NCBI GenBank assembly: GCA_018623405.1
Contig: JAAZVO010000159.1
Location: forward strand, 1 to 6,473
DNA length: 6,473 nucleotides
Reading direction: 5' to 3'
DNA from: Crocinitomicaceae bacterium
GTDB lineage: Bacteria > Bacteroidota > Bacteroidia > Flavobacteriales_G > Salibacteraceae
A program made the translations under genes and the position numbers. The notes beneath the pieces are model-generated. The model made no database searches. It had not been told where the DNA came from and was given only the letters and a program-made list of their open reading frames with translations. Every line of letters begins with the position of its first letter. Position 1 is the first letter of the stretch. Shown piece by piece: positions 4,752-6,473 of the stretch.

Positions 4752-6473
4752 ATGAGACTACCTAAAATTGTGATCGTCATGGCCATACTGTTGACTTTTG
4801 TTTCCTTCACACAGGGTCAAAATTTAGGCATACATTACCAAGCTGTTGTAAGAGATGCATCCGGAGCAATCTTACCAAACCAACAAGTTTCATTTCAATT
4901 TAGCATTGTTGCTGATTCACTTAATGGTTCAGTTTTATACACTGAATCGCATGCAGGAATTACTACCAATGAGTTTGGAATGGTAAACCTGTTAATTGGA
5001 TCCGGTACTCCAACAGTGGGAACTTTTAATGCTATCGACTGGAGCAGCCCTCCACATTTTGTGAATATTGGGTTAGACACAGCAGGCGGATTAAGCTTTA
5101 CGGCAATGGGTGGTTTTGGGTTTTACACCGTGCCTTACGCTTATTTCGCAGCAGTTGCTGATTCAACAAAAAATGATGGCGACCGCAGCGCAAATAACGA
5201 GGTGCAAACACTGGTTTTTTCGAATGATACACTCTCTTTAACTTTAGACAATGGAAGCATATTACTTACTCACTTTTTAGATACAACCGATTTAGGAAAC
5301 ATTCAACAAACTATAATTGATTCTTCAATTGCCACAAGGGTATTGATTGATTCCGTTGAAATTTCGCTCACCAATTTGATTAATGGGGATAAGAGGTTTT
5401 TAATAGATAGAATAGACTCTACAAACCAATTTCTTGACAGTGTTTTAGCTAAACAAACGGCAGATTCTTTAAAGTTTGAAACCTCAATTACTGCCCTTGC
5501 AGACTCGATAGATGTTACAGATAGGGATTCTACCAACGAATTACAAACACTTCAATTATTTGGAGATAGCTTAGATTTAACAAAAGGTGGAAGTGTTGAC
5601 CTTTCGCAATATAACCAAACCGACTCTATAAATAGTTTAAGAAATAGAGTAAACACACTCCAATCAACTATTCAACCTACTGTTACCCAAGTTGGCACCA
5701 ACACCAATGATATTCTAACGCTACAACAGCAAATAGCTGCAAAATCTGGAGATTCAAGTTCTACAAATGAGCTGCAAACGCTAAGTAGAGTGGGAGATAC
5801 TCTAGTACTTTCAAATACCAATGATACCATTCCATTATCAGATTTCACCATTCGAATTGATACCACAAATGATAGAATTGCTTCACTTCAAATTGACCTT
5901 AAAGATTCAACAGCACTTTTAAGAACTGAACAGCTAACAGCCAACAGCCAACTGCTAACAGCCCTACAAGACTCAACAACAAACATCAAACTGCAAACCT
6001 CAAACAACCTTGCTGACACCGCCTCCACTTTACGCGGACTCATTAACAACGTTGCAGCCACCTCAGGTTCAGGTTTATCCGATACAGCCCAAGCATTGAG
6101 AACAACCATCAACACACTAGATTCTGCTTTACGAAGGGACTTGGTGGATTCTCTATCAACTTTAGACTTTCAACTTTCGTCAAACCTTGCAGATTCCGCA
6201 GCTCAACTGAGATCAGAACAGCTAGCAGCAAGTAGCCAACTGCTAACAGCCTTAAGTGATACAGCCGCAGCAATAAGAACTGACTTAGTGGACTCACTAT
6301 CGACTTTAGACCTTCAACTGTCGTCTAACCTTGCAGATACCGCAGCTCAACTCAGAACAGAGCAGCAAGCAGCCAATAGCCAACTGCTTTCCAAAATCAA
6401 CAGCGACTCTACAAACTTTGATACCTTACTTACACAACTACAAGCTACACAACTACAAAACTTGCAAGACTCA
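4752..6473 (+). CDS. Secreted fibre-like protein with a Bacteroidota head domain and repetitive stalk (5' part)
   Basis: The frame is open from ATG 4752 to the window end (574 codons), so the C-terminus is missing. Residues 1-23 form a Sec signal peptide (MRLPK, then a hydrophobic core, with likely cleavage near FTQG/Q). Residues 24-136 are a head domain common in Bacteroidota exported proteins: IHYQAVVRDASGAIL, YTESHAGITTNEFGMVNLLIGSG, IDWSSPPHFVNIGLD, ending YTVPYAYFAAVAD. Three DSTNELQTL-type modules follow (about 144-175, 257-287, 334-365), separated by DS-rich coiled-coil-like segments. From about 380 the chain is a Ser/Thr/Ala/Gln/Leu-rich stalk with a 48-residue repeat. Family members often end in a tail-collar, endosialidase-chaperone or type IX sorting domain, but none can be seen here. 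Surface-exposed or extracellular, possibly trimeric, is inference. Cysteine appears to be absent. No Shine-Dalgarno precedes the ATG. Confidence 0.85.
   Translation, partial: MRLPKIVIVMAILLTFVSFTQGQNLGIHYQAVVRDASGAILPNQQVSFQFSIVADSLNGSVLYTESHAGITTNEFGMVNLLIGSGTPTVGTFNAIDWSSPPHFVNIGLDTAGGLSFTAMGGFGFYTVPYAYFAAVADSTKNDGDRSANNEVQTLVFSNDTLSLTLDNGSILLTHFLDTTDLGNIQQTIIDSSIATRVLIDSVEISLTNLINGDKRFLIDRIDSTNQFLDSVLAKQTADSLKFETSITALADSIDVTDRDSTNELQTLQLFGDSLDLTKGGSVDLSQYNQTDSINSLRNRVNTLQSTIQPTVTQVGTNTNDILTLQQQIAAKSGDSSSTNELQTLSRVGDTLVLSNTNDTIPLSDFTIRIDTTNDRIASLQIDLKDSTALLRTEQLTANSQLLTALQDSTTNIKLQTSNNLADTASTLRGLINNVAATSGSGLSDTAQALRTTINTLDSALRRDLVDSLSTLDFQLSSNLADSAAQLRSEQLAASSQLLTALSDTAAAIRTDLVDSLSTLDLQLSSNLADTAAQLRTEQQAANSQLLSKINSDSTNFDTLLTQLQATQLQNLQDS
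5181..5276 (+). repeat. DSTNELQTL-type module, copy 1 (diverged)
   Basis: Residues 144-175 read DRSANNEVQTLVFSNDTLSL and on to LLTHF. The plan is Asn-Glu-x-Gln-Thr-Leu, a short strand, (D/N)TLSL, a turn, then a closing aromatic. It follows the head domain directly and is the most diverged of the three copies. Confidence 0.6.
5520..5612 (+). repeat. DSTNELQTL-type module, copy 2
   Basis: Residues 257-287 contain DRDSTNELQTLQLFGDSLDL followed by a Gly-Gly-Ser turn and VDLSQY. This is the canonical form of the module seen in Bacteroidota fibre-like proteins. It is separated from copy 1 by about 80 residues of DS-rich, probably helical sequence. Confidence 0.7.
5751..5846 (+). repeat. DSTNELQTL-type module, copy 3
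   Basis: Residues 334-365 contain DSSSTNELQTLSRVGDTLVL followed by an Asn-Thr-Asn turn and IPLSDF. It is the last module before the repetitive stalk. Confidence 0.7.
5946..5963 (+). repeat. 18-base repeat AGCCAACTGCTAACAGCC, copy 1
   Basis: This is identical to 6234-6251, exactly 288 bases (2 x 144) downstream; a partial copy starts at 6378 (a further 144). It encodes SQLLTA in the stalk, within a longer similar block LRTEQLTANSQLLTAL starting at residue 390. Confidence 0.75.
6138..6281 (+). repeat. Stalk repeat unit of 144 bases / 48 residues, copy A
   Basis: Residues 463-510 start DLVDSLSTLDFQLSSNLADS and include the second exact copy of the 18-base repeat (6234-6251). The sequence is rich in Ser, Leu, Ala, Asp and Gln with no Cys, Pro or Gly, fitting a helical stalk. 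Confidence 0.8.
6282..6389 (+). repeat. Stalk repeat unit, copy B (first 36 residues clearly conserved)
   Basis: Residues 511-546 match residues 463-498 at 31 of 36 positions. At DNA level 10 codons differ synonymously and 5 change the residue, so this is not a very recent duplication. Similarity fades after 6389, and the array may continue beyond the window. Confidence 0.8.

Noticed and set aside
4895..6297. Several minus-strand open frames of 61-77 codons opposite the fibre-like gene
   Set aside because: They lie antisense to a long coding frame, have low-complexity Val/Ser-rich translations mirroring the repeats, and lack promoters or recognisable domains.
5919..6473. Repeats in the stalk as a CRISPR array or mobile-element repeat
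   Set aside because: The repeats are in frame, diverge mainly at synonymous sites and encode continuous stalk protein; there are no constant-length unique spacers.

Overview
The window looks like an AT-rich chromosomal segment of a member of the Bacteroidota, probably Flavobacteriales-like, although the order is a guess. Four things point there: TAnnTTTG-type -7 promoter elements, three Cys-lipobox lipoproteins, a Vms1-like release factor of a class known from Bacteroidota, and a large secreted protein with the 'NYQAVVRDASG' head domain and 'DSTNELQTL' modules typical of this phylum. No tRNA, rRNA, CRISPR array, insertion sequence or phage gene is visible.

Region 1 (1-963, plus strand) is a tightly packed set of three genes. 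The 3' end of an unidentified gene overlaps by one base (TAATG) the gene for a 224-residue protein. I recognise that protein as a bacterial Vms1-like (VLRF1/eRF1 domain 2 type) release factor or peptidyl-tRNA hydrolase, with the motif RKKQGKAQ. It in turn overlaps by 53 bases a small Cys-rich lipoprotein gene, whose entire signal peptide is encoded inside the overlap.

Region 2 (964-1987, minus strand) is a two-gene operon read leftwards: a biotin carboxyl carrier protein (AMKM biotinylation site), then 7 bases later a DUF4399 lipoprotein. It converges on region 1 with no intergenic base; the two stop codons form TAATTA. Its intrinsic terminator lies inside the opposing lipoprotein gene.

Region 3 (1988-2049) is a 62-base divergent promoter region with one TATATTTG element on each strand. 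The element serving the biotin carrier gene is so close to the ATG that a leaderless transcript is possible.

Region 4 (2050-4629, plus strand) encodes an 859-residue M1-family zinc aminopeptidase lipoprotein with GAMEN, HExxH-x18-E and the catalytic Tyr all present.

Region 5 (4630-4751) is a 122-base spacer with a weak promoter candidate and a tandem TAAACCCG repeat. Region 6 (4752 to the window end, plus strand) is the 5' part of a secreted fibre-like protein. It has a signal peptide, a head domain, three diverged DSTNELQTL modules and a Ser/Thr/Ala/Gln/Leu-rich stalk with a 48-residue repeat; the C-terminus lies beyond the window.

The most noteworthy element is the bacterial Vms1-like factor. 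Its eukaryotic relatives release nascent chains from stalled ribosomes, which suggests a translation-rescue role here. No other ribosome quality-control gene is visible in the window, so a pathway cannot be reconstructed from context.
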